A stretch of 5,063 nt of DNA from CAKSNH01 sp964422725 (GTDB lineage Bacteria > Bacillota > Clostridia > UBA1381): positions 1-5,063 of the forward strand of contig CAYRCC010000075.1 in the NCBI GenBank assembly GCA_964422725.1, given 5' to 3'. Below, one piece after another: positions 1 to 5,022 of the stretch. The notes below the pieces were generated by a model. That model saw only the letters and a program-made list of their open reading frames with translations, made no database searches and was not told where the DNA came from. Position 1 is the stretch's first letter, and each line of letters opens with the position of its first letter. Position numbers and translations under genes: made by a program.

Positions 1-3
1 TTC

Positions 4-82
4 GGCTTTTTCACTCTTTGTGCAGTTTGCACATACGAACCGCACCGAATTGCCGCGTATGTGCAAACAACGCACAAAAGCC
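4..82. repeat. Large imperfect inverted repeat (hairpin) downstream of the leftward gene pair
   Basis: Seen directly: GTTTGCACATACG (25-37) pairs perfectly with 56-68 across an 18-nt loop. The stem continues after a small internal loop with TTTGTGC (17-23) against GCACAAA (72-78). GGCTTTT (4-10) can alternatively close the structure against AAAAGCC (76-82). It begins 9 bases past the stop codon of the membrane zinc-finger gene, so it lies in that gene's 3' untranslated region. It is not a normal intrinsic terminator, because neither 3' side shows a run of U directly after the main stem. It may block 3' exonucleases, act as a weak terminator with its tail outside the window, or be a dispersed palindromic repeat. 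Confidence 0.6.
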
Positions 83-91
83 GCCGCCGAT

Positions 92-598
92 TTACCGCCT
101 TAACTTACCGCAGCCGCGGCAAACGCTTGTCGCACCGTCGTTTGACGTATCGCACTCGGAACAGCGCCACTTACTTGCCGCACCGCCCACATTCATCGAA
201 TTTGCAATACGCGCAAGCTTTGCCGACGCATTTGCAGGCATTACACTGCTTGCACGGCTTTGACCGCCGGCGCTCGGATTATTTTTGTCTTCACCGCTTT
301 CACCGTTTGCGATTTCTACAACATTAACATCAATATTGCCGATAACTTCCGATATATATGAAAGATATTCCGCATTGCGCTGTGTATTCTCAACCAAATC
401 GCCGAACGCATAAAGCAGCATCACGTTCAAATATGCCGCCACAATACTTATGCCGAGTATCACAATAAACAGCACAATTCCGCCGAAACCACCTGCCGAA
501 ACTCCGGCAACCGCCGCTGCCACTATTCCGATAATCACGCCGAGCGCAAACACCAGCTGCGCCAGTCCCTTTACCTTACCGCCTATATTATCAAACAT
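92..598 (-). CDS. Two-pass membrane protein with C-terminal RanBP2-like zinc finger
   Basis: A 168-residue protein of unknown function. Two hydrophobic segments at about residues 12-34 and 39-66 form a helical hairpin; lysines before the first segment suggest both ends face the cytoplasm. Residues 70-95 are mixed polar and hydrophobic, and 98-143 are a low-complexity linker rich in Gly, Ser, Ala and Asn. The last 25 residues hold Trp144, Cys146, Cys149, Asn153, Cys160 and Cys163. This fits the W-x-C-x2-C-x3-N-x6-C-x2-C spacing of RanBP2-type zinc fingers, which in other proteins bind RNA or protein partners. The N-terminus (MFDNIGGKVKGLAQ) resembles small Clostridia membrane proteins of unknown role that often carry a zinc ribbon; this is from memory, not a search. 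It starts 27 bases after the upstream gene with no terminator between, so the two are probably co-transcribed. The structure call is firm; the function is unknown. Confidence 0.8.
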   Translation of the reverse strand: MFDNIGGKVKGLAQLVFALGVIIGIVAAAVAGVSAGGFGGIVLFIVILGISIVAAYLNVMLLYAFGDLVENTQRNAEYLSYISEVIGNIDVNVVEIANGESGEDKNNPSAGGQSRASSVMPANASAKLARIANSMNVGGAASKWRCSECDTSNDGATSVCRGCGKLRR

Positions 599-606
599 TA
601 ACGCCG

Positions 607-613
607 CTCCCCC
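607..613 (-). promoter_or_regulatory. Ribosome binding site of the membrane zinc-finger gene
   Basis: GGGGGAG on the minus strand lies 8 bases before the ATG whose first base is 598. It is a G-rich, imperfect Shine-Dalgarno sequence and supports this start codon. Confidence 0.6.
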
Positions 614-625
614 TTTTATCCTATA

Positions 626-1285
626 TTATTGATAGAACCCCGCATCGGCTATAAAGCCTTCTTCTTTACCTAATCCGGTTACTTCTATCTGAAAATCGTT
701 GCACCCTCTTATGTCAACGTCAACCGGTATCGGTCTTGAGGTTTTTGTGATTACCGGAGATGAATATATCGTTTTTCCGTCCGTTTTTATGGATATTTTA
801 GTTTCGGAATTACCGCCGTAACCCTTAGGTACGTACAGTGTGCATTTGAACCTGGAATATTTCATATTTAAAAGTGTTTGAAATGTTCCGCTCTGATTCC
901 CTGACTTTATCGCATTTGCGTATGTGTTTCCGTAATTATCTGTCAATTGAGCGGAACCCACATTACCAAATCCACTGCCTATATTATCGACGTCTTTTAT
1001 TTCCGTGGTAGGATAAGCGAGCGTACCGTTCATTTCGCCGAGGTAAACCGTATATGAAGGACCGTCCCAGTAAACCGCCTTGCCGAACGCGTTTGCAACC
1101 GCCCTTACCGGCAGATATGTAGTACCGTCCACTATAATCGGGTCAACGCGCTTTCCGTTGCCGTCGAGCGGAACTATCTCACTGCCGTCAACCACGATGC
1201 GCACCGACTGAGCGGCATACGCCCCCGCGCCGAACAGCGCACACGTAAGCACTCCGGCAGCAAACCCCTGTATTCTTTTTTTCAT
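626..1285 (-). CDS. Secreted copper amine oxidase N-like / NPCBM-like domain protein
   Basis: A 219-residue exported protein. Residues 1-24 are a signal peptide: a basic MKKR start, a hydrophobic core and an A-Y-A cleavage site near 24/25. There is no proper lipobox (Cys15 follows Thr), so it is not a lipoprotein. Residues 26-84 match the copper amine oxidase N-terminal-like fold common in secreted Firmicute proteins; the signature is VDGTTYLPVRAVANAFG followed by a W-D and a Y-T-V-Y strand. Despite the name, this domain is not an oxidase and usually acts as a wall or stalk module. Residues from about 96 to 219 resemble NPCBM-type beta-sandwiches (YSRFKCTLYVP, then DGKTIYSSP and PVDVDIRGCNDFQIEV), which are often tied to glycan binding. 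I infer a cell-surface, possibly carbohydrate-binding, role. ATG at 1285 is preferred over GTG at 1294, because the GTG overlaps the edge of the ribosome binding site and leaves no spacing. It is the first gene of the leftward pair. Confidence 0.85.
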   Translation of the reverse strand: MKKRIQGFAAGVLTCALFGAGAYAAQSVRIVVDGSEIVPLDGNGKRVDPIIVDGTTYLPVRAVANAFGKAVYWDGPSYTVYLGEMNGTLAYPTTEIKDVDNIGSGFGNVGSAQLTDNYGNTYANAIKSGNQSGTFQTLLNMKYSRFKCTLYVPKGYGGNSETKISIKTDGKTIYSSPVITKTSRPIPVDVDIRGCNDFQIEVTGLGKEEGFIADAGFYQ

Positions 1286-1408
1286 AAAAATCACCTCTTG
1301 AATTTTTTACTGATATAAATTTTTCCCATAAAAGCGGATTTGTCGGATACGGCTTCGATATTTTCGGTGCGTTTTCGGCGTTGTCGGCACAATCCGCATA
1401 TCCGCTAT
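1286..1408 (-). promoter_or_regulatory. Long 5' leader with alternative pairings
   Basis: The predicted transcript start near 1408 leaves about 120 nt before the start codon. Within it, the segment at 1334-1340 (GCGGATT on plus) can pair with AATCCGC at 1391-1397 (7 bp) or, through its first six bases, with ATCCGC at 1400-1405. These pairings exclude each other. Between the arms, short TTGTCGG or TTTTCGG words recur four times. I do not recognise a known riboswitch class; the structure is suggestive only. Confidence 0.3.
1294..1299 (-). promoter_or_regulatory. Ribosome binding site that sets the start at 1285
   Basis: AAGAGG on the minus strand, read from 1299 to 1294, lies 8 bases before ATG at 1285. 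This is optimal spacing and rules against the in-frame GTG at 1294. Confidence 0.75.
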
Positions 1409-1414
1409 ACAAAA

Positions 1415-1444
1415 ATTATAATCGCCGCCGAGGTTTCCTGTCAA
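1415..1444 (-). promoter_or_regulatory. Consensus sigma-A promoter for the leftward gene pair
   Basis: On the minus strand, TTGACA (1444 to 1439) is followed after 18 bases by TATAAT (1420 to 1415); both hexamers are perfect consensus. Upstream, an A-rich stretch (seven A on the minus strand at 1461-1455) could act as an UP element. The expected transcript start is about 1408. Such a strong core promoter is often held in check by a repressor; the inverted repeat at 1466-1494 is a candidate site for a regulator. Confidence 0.75.
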
Positions 1445-1465
1445 TACATTTGAATTTTTTTGTTC

Positions 1466-1494
1466 GGTGTCACAAACGGTTTTTATGTGACACC
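1466..1494. repeat. Perfect 9-bp inverted repeat, candidate operator
   Basis: GGTGTCACA (1466-1474) and TGTGACACC (1486-1494) are exact inverted repeats across 11 bases. Each arm also contains its own pseudo-palindrome (GTGTCAC and GTGACAC), so the pair reads equally as two GTGWCAC sites 20 bp apart, about two helical turns. It lies 21 bases upstream of the leftward -35 box, centred about 72 bases before the predicted transcript start. No U-run follows on either strand, so a terminator is unlikely. A protein binding site is inferred; the regulator is unknown. Confidence 0.5.
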
Positions 1495-1523
1495 TTTGCA
1501 AATTCGCAAATATTTTATATAAA
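1495..1523 (+). promoter_or_regulatory. Possible weak second rightward promoter
   Basis: TTTGCA (1495-1500) and TATAAA (1518-1523) are separated by 17 bases and match the sigma-A consensus at 4 and 5 of 6 positions. If active, it would transcribe through the competing inverted repeats at 1556-1626 before azlC. The region is AT-rich, so a chance match is quite possible. Confidence 0.2.
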
Positions 1524-1555
1524 TGTGTGATTTTCAAGACACTCACGCACCGCAC

Positions 1556-1626
1556 AGCCGTAAACCCTCCGTTTAAAATAACCCAAAAAAGCCGATAACC
1601 CGACAGCCTCGCGCTTTACGGCTTTT
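1556..1626. repeat. Competing inverted repeats upstream of azlC
   Basis: TTTACGGCT (1615-1623) is the exact complement of AGCCGTAAA (1556-1564). The overlapping CGGCTTTT (1619-1626) is the exact complement of AAAAGCCG (1587-1594). Only one pairing can form at a time. The second resembles a weak terminator ending in four U, and it is symmetric enough to act on either strand. The loops are long (50 and 24 nt), so stability is doubtful. Confidence 0.35.
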
Positions 1627-1674
1627 GCGGCAGCGTTTTCAAACCGCGCTCCGTTCCGACACCACATTAGCCAC

Positions 1675-1703
1675 TTGATTTTTACGCCGTTTCGGGATAT
1701 AAT
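1675..1703 (+). promoter_or_regulatory. Sigma-A promoter of azlC-azlD-fbp
   Basis: TTGATT (1675-1680), a 17-bp spacer and a perfect TATAAT (1698-1703). The transcript would start near 1709-1711 and leave a leader of roughly 70 nt before azlC. No other start this good is seen between 1500 and 1782. Confidence 0.7.
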
Positions 1704-1707
1704 AATA

Positions 1708-1770
1708 TTCGGTAATCCAACCGAAAAAAAATCAAAAGCGGCACAGCGTACAGCCGCTCCGTTTGAAACG
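1708..1770 (+). promoter_or_regulatory. azlC 5' leader with three small stem-loops
   Basis: The predicted leader holds TTCGGT/ACCGAA (1708-1713 with 1720-1725, 6-nt loop) at about the mRNA 5' end. Next come AGCGGC/GCCGCT (1737-1742 with 1753-1758, 10-nt loop) and CGTT/AACG (1760-1763 with 1767-1770), which touches the first base of the ribosome binding site. No T-box (AGGGTGGNACCGCG) or known riboswitch core is visible. The hairpins may stabilise the mRNA or tune azlC initiation. Confidence 0.35.
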
Positions 1771-1774
1771 AGGT
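1770..1774 (+). promoter_or_regulatory. Ribosome binding site supporting the azlC TTG start
   Basis: GAGGT lies 7 bases before TTG at 1782-1784. No in-frame ATG fits better: the next one (residue 31) would remove conserved AzlC sequence, so the rare TTG start is accepted. Confidence 0.7.
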
Positions 1775-1781
1775 AAATACT

Positions 1782-2495
1782 TTGAAAAACAGAAAAATAC
1801 AATTTAAAAACGGAATACGCGACGGACTGCCAATCGCACTCGGTTATCTACCCGTATCGTTTTCGTTCGGTATGATAGCGACAGCCGGCGGACTTCCTCC
1901 GCTTGCCGCACTGCTCCTATCAATGACAAATCTTGCGTCTGCGGGACAGTTTGCCGGTGTCAACATAATCTGCGCCGGCGGTACATATATCGAGCTTGCG
2001 GTGTCCACATTCGTAATCAACATACGTTATATGCTTATGTCGCTTGCACTGTCACAGCGCATTGAAAAAATGCCGCTTATAAAGCGTATGCTGATTTCTT
2101 TCGGTGTTACGGACGAGATATTTGCGGTTGCGGCTATGAAGCCGAATAAGGTGTCGTTTGCCTATTCCGCCGGACTTATATCAATCCCGTATCTGGGCTG
2201 GTCGCTCGGCACGCTTTTGGGTATACTCATATCCGACATTTTGCCGGCGGCTATAGCCTCGGCAATGGGAATCACGCTTTACGCAATGTTTCTTGCGATA
2301 ATAATACCCGTTTCCAAGGTTAAAAAACCGGTACTCCTCGTGTCGGCGGCGGCGGCGGTGTTTTCCGCGCTTTTGTACTATTTGCCGGCGGCCTCGGGAA
2401 TATCGGACGGTTGGAGCGTGATAATTGCGGCAGTGCTTGCCTCTCTCGGCGGCGCTCTGATTTTTCCGAACGTTGAGGAGGGCGGCAAACAATGA
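1782..2495 (+). CDS. azlC: AzlC-type branched-chain amino acid exporter, large subunit
   Basis: A 237-residue integral membrane protein of the AzlC/LIV-E family. With AzlD it forms a two-subunit exporter known in Bacillus for branched-chain amino acids and the analogue azaleucine, and in Corynebacterium (as BrnFE) for isoleucine and methionine. Family marks seen here are the N-terminal GIRDGLPIALGYLPVSFSFG (11-30), SAGQFAGV (53-60), NIRYMLMSLALSQ (80-92) and TDEIFAV (110-116). Hydrophobic stretches follow at about 128-152, 155-177, 183-201 and 211-228. Length is normal for the family and the frame is intact. It starts at TTG and ends inside the azlD start codon (ATGA overlap), typical of coupled translation of complex subunits. 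Substrate specificity cannot be read from sequence; other small neutral amino acids remain possible. Confidence 0.92.
   Translation: MKNRKIQFKNGIRDGLPIALGYLPVSFSFGMIATAGGLPPLAALLLSMTNLASAGQFAGVNIICAGGTYIELAVSTFVINIRYMLMSLALSQRIEKMPLIKRMLISFGVTDEIFAVAAMKPNKVSFAYSAGLISIPYLGWSLGTLLGILISDILPAAIASAMGITLYAMFLAIIIPVSKVKKPVLLVSAAAAVFSALLYYLPAASGISDGWSVIIAAVLASLGGALIFPNVEEGGKQ
2475..2481 (+). promoter_or_regulatory. azlD ribosome binding site inside azlC
   Basis: GAGGAGG lies within the last codons of azlC, 10 bases before the azlD ATG. It allows both independent initiation and re-initiation at the ATGA overlap. Confidence 0.7.
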
Positions 2496-2794
2496 ATTAT
2501 GCTATAGCATTAATAATTATGGCGGTTATAACATATCTTATAAGAATGATACCGCTTGCGTTCTTCAAAAAGGAAATTCAAAATAAACGTTTTAAGGCGT
2601 TTTTGTTCTACATTCCTTATGCCGTCCTGTCCGCTATGACTTTTCCGGCAATACTCTACTCAACCGGAAACACGCTGTCGGCGGCGGCAGGTATGGCGGC
2701 GGCAATGGTACTTTCCTACTTCGACAAGGGACTTATGCCGACTGCCGCGGCGGCGGTAGCGGTAGCCTGTATAATAAATTTTGCGGTTAAATAG
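2492..2794 (+). CDS. azlD: AzlD-type branched-chain amino acid exporter, small subunit
   Basis: A 100-residue membrane protein of the AzlD family, the small partner that AzlC needs for export. Hydrophobic segments lie at about residues 3-24, 38-57, 62-76 and 83-98. Family signatures are TYLIRMIPL (14-22) and FYIPYAVLSAMTFPAIL (39-55). Length is typical (about 100-110). Its ATG overlaps the azlC stop by 4 bases. Its TAG stop forms part of the fbp ribosome binding site, so all three genes should be translated from one message. The third and fourth segments are very Ala-rich and encoded by GCG/GCC runs. The complete, intact pair argues that the exporter is functional. Confidence 0.92.
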   Translation: MNYAIALIIMAVITYLIRMIPLAFFKKEIQNKRFKAFLFYIPYAVLSAMTFPAILYSTGNTLSAAAGMAAAMVLSYFDKGLMPTAAAAVAVACIINFAVK

Positions 2795-2798
2795 GAGG
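2793..2798 (+). promoter_or_regulatory. fbp ribosome binding site overlapping the azlD stop
   Basis: AGGAGG begins at the second base of the azlD TAG stop codon and lies 9 bases before ATG at 2808. This decides the fbp start against an in-frame TTG at 2781, which lies within azlD and would add nine residues with no family support. Confidence 0.85.
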
Positions 2799-2807
2799 AC
2801 AGATCCG

Positions 2808-4769
2808 ATGAAAGACTACAGCATTGACTATCTCAAACTGCTCGCCGAGCAATACCCTACAATGCAGTCGGCGTGTACGGAAATAATACAGCTTTCGGCA
2901 CTGCAGAAACTGCCGAAGCTTACCGAGCATTTTTTAAGCGATATTCACGGTGAACACGAGTCGTTTTTGCACATACTCAAAAATGCGTCGGGAGTGATTA
3001 AGGATAAAATCAAAAACATTTACGGGCGCACGCTGTCAAAGCACGACCGTATGGTGCTTGCGACTCTCATATATTATCCGGAACAAAAGCTGGAGCTTAT
3101 AAAAAGCACTACGGAAAATATAGACGATTGGTATAAAATCACATTGAATCATTTGATTGACATATGCCGCGTGATAGCCTCGAAATATACGCGTGTAAAC
3201 ATCAGGAAAGCTCTCCCCGACGACTTCGGCGACATAATCGACGAGCTTATTCATTCAAACACCGACATCTGCGAAAACAAAGACGAATATTATAACCAAA
3301 TCATATATTCGATAATAGAGCTTGGTCAGGCGGATGCGTTTATAGTTGCCATATCCAACCTCATACAGCGGCTTGCCATAGGCAGACTGCACATTATAGG
3401 CGATATATTCGACCGCGGTCCGCGCGCGGACATAATCCTCGACAGACTCCTTACATATCATTCGGTGGACGTGCAGTGGGGTAATCACGACATATCGTGG
3501 ATGGGTGCGGCGGCAGGCAATCTTGCGTGCATTGCGAATGTGCTGTCGATATCCACCAAATACACCAATTTTGACTGTCTTGAGGACGGCTACGGCATAA
3601 ACTTGCGTCCGCTCACGATATTTGCGCTTGAAACCTACGCCGACGACCCGTGCGAATGTTTCATTCCGCGCAACCCAAACAAAGTCACCATAACAAGCCA
3701 CGACCGTGATTTCTGGGCGAAAGTGCACAAAGCAATTGCGATAATTCAGTTCAAGCTGGAGGGACAGATTATACTCCGCCATCCGGAATACAAAATGGAC
3801 AATCACCTTATGCTCGACAAGGTAAATTACAAAGACGGCACAATCACGATTGACGGAAAAACGTATCCGCTCAGGGACACGAATTTCCCGACGATTGACC
3901 CCGAAAATCCGTATGAGCTGACCGAATCGGAAAAGGTGCTTATGCAGAATCTTAAAACGTCGTTTAAAAACAGCGAGAAATTGCAGCAGCACGTACGTTT
4001 TCTGTACGCAAAGGGCAGTATGTACAAATGCTGTAACGGCAATCTGCTCTATCACGGCTGTATACCGATGAACGACGATGCGAGCTTTGCCTCGGTTGAC
4101 GTGTCGGGCGAGAAAGTAAGCGGAAAAGCTCTATTGGACAGAGCCGAGCTTATCGCACGCAACGGCTATTTTTCCAAAGACAAGGAAGAAAAGCGTATCG
4201 GCGAGGACTTTTTGTGGTTTTTGTGGTGCGGAAGCTCCTCACCGCTTTACGGCAAAAACAAGATGACATCGTTTGAGCGGTATTTCATAGCGGACGAAAG
4301 CACGTGGACCGAGATAAAAGATGCGTATTACAAGCTGATTTCAAATCCGGACATATGCAACAAGATACTCGACGAATTCGGGATTGATTCGCAGAGCTTT
4401 TCGCATATAATAAACGGGCACGTACCCGTCAAGATAAAAAAGGGTGAAAATCCGGTCAAGGCGGACGGCAAGCTGTTAGTTATCGACGGCGGACTGTCGC
4501 GTGCATATCAGGAGCAAACCGGCATTGCCGGCTACACACTGCTTTTCAACTCGCACGGACTTTTACTTTCGGCGCACGATTCGTTTGAGTCGGTGGATAT
4601 GGCAATACGCAACGAGCTTGACATACACTCAACGCTTGACATAGTGGACACCGCGCCAAAGCGGATTTTGGTAGCGGACACAGACGACGGACGCGCGGCG
4701 GCGGAGAAGATTGATGCGCTCAACGCGTTGGCGAAAGCGTACCGACAGGGAATAATAAAAGAGAGGTGA
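2808..4769 (+). CDS. fbp: Class III fructose-1,6-bisphosphatase
   Basis: A 653-residue cytoplasmic enzyme that hydrolyses fructose 1,6-bisphosphate to fructose 6-phosphate and phosphate, the committing step of gluconeogenesis. It belongs to the Firmicute-type class III family (FBPase_2), unrelated to the class I Fbp and class II GlpX folds; Bacillus subtilis Fbp has about 670 residues. A metallophosphoesterase-like metal site is visible: SDIHGEHE (44-51), GDIFDRGP (198-205), WGNHD (224-228), the LLYHGCIP motif with His416, and NGHVPV (536-541) followed by VIDGGLSRAYQ (558-568). Long stretches match my recollection of the B. subtilis protein, including EDGYGINLRPL, KDTNFPT-like RDTNFPTIDP, SFKNSEKLQ and FERYFIAD. 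All motifs are present and the frame is unbroken. In B. subtilis the enzyme is known to respond to phosphoenolpyruvate and AMP; whether this one does is not visible. Its final six codons and stop lie in the terminator stem. It is the last gene of the azlCD operon. Confidence 0.97.
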   Translation: MKDYSIDYLKLLAEQYPTMQSACTEIIQLSALQKLPKLTEHFLSDIHGEHESFLHILKNASGVIKDKIKNIYGRTLSKHDRMVLATLIYYPEQKLELIKSTTENIDDWYKITLNHLIDICRVIASKYTRVNIRKALPDDFGDIIDELIHSNTDICENKDEYYNQIIYSIIELGQADAFIVAISNLIQRLAIGRLHIIGDIFDRGPRADIILDRLLTYHSVDVQWGNHDISWMGAAAGNLACIANVLSISTKYTNFDCLEDGYGINLRPLTIFALETYADDPCECFIPRNPNKVTITSHDRDFWAKVHKAIAIIQFKLEGQIILRHPEYKMDNHLMLDKVNYKDGTITIDGKTYPLRDTNFPTIDPENPYELTESEKVLMQNLKTSFKNSEKLQQHVRFLYAKGSMYKCCNGNLLYHGCIPMNDDASFASVDVSGEKVSGKALLDRAELIARNGYFSKDKEEKRIGEDFLWFLWCGSSSPLYGKNKMTSFERYFIADESTWTEIKDAYYKLISNPDICNKILDEFGIDSQSFSHIINGHVPVKIKKGENPVKADGKLLVIDGGLSRAYQEQTGIAGYTLLFNSHGLLLSAHDSFESVDMAIRNELDIHSTLDIVDTAPKRILVADTDDGRAAAEKIDALNALAKAYRQGIIKER

Positions 4770-4791
4770 CAACCTCTCTTTTATTATTCCC
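4748..4791. terminator. Bidirectional intrinsic terminator overlapping the fbp stop
   Basis: 4748-4767 and 4772-4791 are a perfect 20-bp inverted repeat around the 4-base loop GACA. The core is GAGAGGT/ACCTCTC, preceded by AATAATAAAA and followed by TTTTATTATT, so each strand reads as a GC-containing stem with a U-rich tail. The fbp TGA stop (4767-4769) sits at the stem-loop junction, and the last codons form the 5' arm. The symmetry means it should also stop transcripts arriving leftwards from the right-hand side. Confidence 0.9.
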
Positions 4792-5022
4792 GTTTTCAGC
4801 GATACCCACCAAAACGGATCAACAAGGGCAACACCCTTGTCAACCGAACCGCTTACCCCTTGCGCAAGCGCGAAAAAGCTATTGCACTAAGAGGGGTTGA
4901 GGGTATGCCGCCGCTGATACTGTAATAACCGCCGATGTTCGGTGAAATCAGCGTTTGTATAAACATATAGCGTTCAGAACGGCACAAAATTCACACGCTC
5001 AGGCATAGAGTGAATTTTGCCG
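4790..5022. repeat. Cluster of five inverted repeats, no clear gene
   Basis: Five non-overlapping stems follow the terminator: CCGTTTT/AAAACGG (4790-4796 with 4811-4817); ACAAGGG/CCCTTGT (4822-4828 with 4834-4840); ACCCCT/AGGGGT (4855-4860 with 4892-4897), enclosing the palindrome CTTGCGCAAG (4860-4869); CGCTGAT/ATCAGCG (4912-4918 with 4947-4953), enclosing CCGA/TCGG; and CAAAATTCAC/GTGAATTTTG (4985-4994 with 5010-5019), extended by CGGC/GCCG past a 2-base bulge. It could be a structured RNA, a 3' untranslated region of a convergent gene or a dispersed repeat. No complete coding frame is convincing. Confidence 0.5.

Noticed and set aside
18..327. Two plus-strand frames over the zinc-finger gene
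   Set aside because: They are shadows of the minus-strand gene, one beginning inside the 4-82 hairpin, with no ribosome binding site and unnatural composition.
1286..1294. GTG start at 1294 for the secreted protein
   Set aside because: It touches the ribosome binding site itself; ATG at 1285 has 8-base spacing and gives a normal MKKR signal peptide.
1466..1494. Inverted repeat read as a CRP site or a terminator
   Set aside because: The half-sites are in the reverse order for CRP (TCACA then TGTGA, spacer 11), and no U-run follows on either strand.
1704..1781. T-box or other amino-acid riboswitch ahead of azlC
   Set aside because: The leader is only about 70 nt, lacks the T-box core sequence, and contains only short stems with no terminator.
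1188..1802. Three minus-strand frames (74, 82 and 95 codons) around the intergenic region
   Set aside because: They run across the promoters, inverted repeats or the start of a real gene, and show no domain or good ribosome binding site.
2344..2362. GCG/GGC run in azlC as a microsatellite
   Set aside because: It encodes an Ala-rich membrane segment in frame, and similar runs occur in azlD; composition explains it.
2181..2492. A 103-codon minus-strand frame opposite azlC
   Set aside because: It is antisense to a well-supported membrane gene; its Arg-rich composition is the mirror of the hydrophobic azlC codons.
2781..2807. Upstream TTG start for fbp adding nine residues
   Set aside because: It lies within azlD before the AGGAGG at 2793-2798; ATG at 2808 has ideal spacing.
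3255..4055. A 266-codon open frame on the minus strand opposite fbp
   Set aside because: It lies wholly antisense to a clearly conserved fbp, shows no recognisable domain, and is explained by codon bias of fbp leaving the opposite frame open.
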